Notes under the pieces: model-generated | What the model was told of the DNA's origin: nothing | What the model saw: the letters and a program-made list of their open reading frames with translations, nothing else | Database searches by the model: none | Shown: in pieces, positions 20,470 through 20,527 of the stretch | How the letters are laid out: each line of letters starts with the position of its first letter | Position numbering within the stretch: position 1 is the stretch's first letter | From: a virus | Length of the DNA stretch: 20,527 bases | IMG/VR virus record: IMGVR_UViG_3300042401_000641 | Coordinates: 1-20,527 of that record | Direction: 5' to 3' (one strand) | Program-made: the position numbers and the translations under genes

Positions 20470-20527
20470 TTAAGCACGACATAGTACAAGGAACAGCAGA
20501 TTGGTTAGAATTGCGTCACGGCAAAAT
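20466..20527 (+). CDS. YqaJ-like exonuclease, 5' end only
   Basis: Only about 20 residues are visible: MIKHDIVQGTADWLELRHGK. The block QGT-x-x-W-L-E-L-R-x-G-K is the start of YqaJ-type (lambda exonuclease-like) viral recombinases, which digest one strand of duplex DNA for annealing-type recombination. Catalytic residues fall outside the window. The ATG overlaps the stop of the coiled-coil gene. Confidence 0.8.
   Translation, partial: MIKHDIVQGTADWLELRHGK

Noticed and set aside
1-20527. CRISPR array, insertion sequence or integrase
   Set aside because: No regularly spaced repeat array, transposase or recombinase motif was found on either strand.

Overview
The window looks like about 20.5 kb of the genome of a tailed phage, or an integrated copy of one, infecting a member of the Bacteroidota. 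I infer this from four things. The DNA is AT-rich. Every convincing gene is on the + strand, closely packed, often with ATGA stop/start overlaps. Starts sit in A-rich contexts (for example aaaaattATG) without obvious Shine-Dalgarno sequences. Several promoters match the Bacteroidota type TTTG - about 19 bp - TAnnTTTG. The gene families (XkdF-type protease, VirE/BT4734-type primase, DUF6712-like connector, VRR-NUC, YqaJ) fit. No integrase, repressor or terminase is in the window, so lifestyle cannot be decided.

Layout. (1) 1-9495, virion genes: C-terminus of a tape measure protein, XkdF-like prohead protease, a small Cys-rich protein, a scaffold-like protein, major capsid protein, probable tail tube, portal with a C-terminal extension, connector, and tail fibre/adhesin proteins. 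(2) 9500-10956, lysis genes: two small membrane proteins (holin candidates), a lipoprotein with a C-terminal membrane anchor that looks like a unimolecular spanin, and a probable peptidoglycan hydrolase. (3) 11017-12078, a metallophosphoesterase. (4) 12079-12860, a gene-free RNA region: three tRNA-like genes with abnormal insertions, a terminator, then a promoter-to-terminator unit of about 180 nt that looks like an ncRNA. (5) 12895-14746, small early-type genes ending in a protein with a DnaA domain IV-like motif. (6) 14747-15165, an AT-rich, repeat-rich gap (origin candidate), a promoter with operator-like repeats, and a structured leader. (7) 15166-20527, replication and recombination: primase/SF3 helicase, SF2 helicase, VRR-NUC nuclease, a small protein, a second structured leader, a probable ssDNA-associated protein, and the start of a YqaJ exonuclease.

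The most interesting observations are two. First, the leaders at 15068-15165 and 19615-19732 share the same architecture: an identical 14-nt promoter core, the same A-B-A'-B' pseudoknot topology, a shared AAATTAGRTWAA-like linker, and a hairpin ending 22-23 nt before the start codon. They may be two copies of an undescribed regulatory RNA controlling replication and recombination genes. Second, the tRNA-like genes have good acceptor and T arms, but two carry about 34-43 extra nt in the anticodon-loop region and two carry about 18-20 extra nt in the D loop. All structures were found by eye and need computation.
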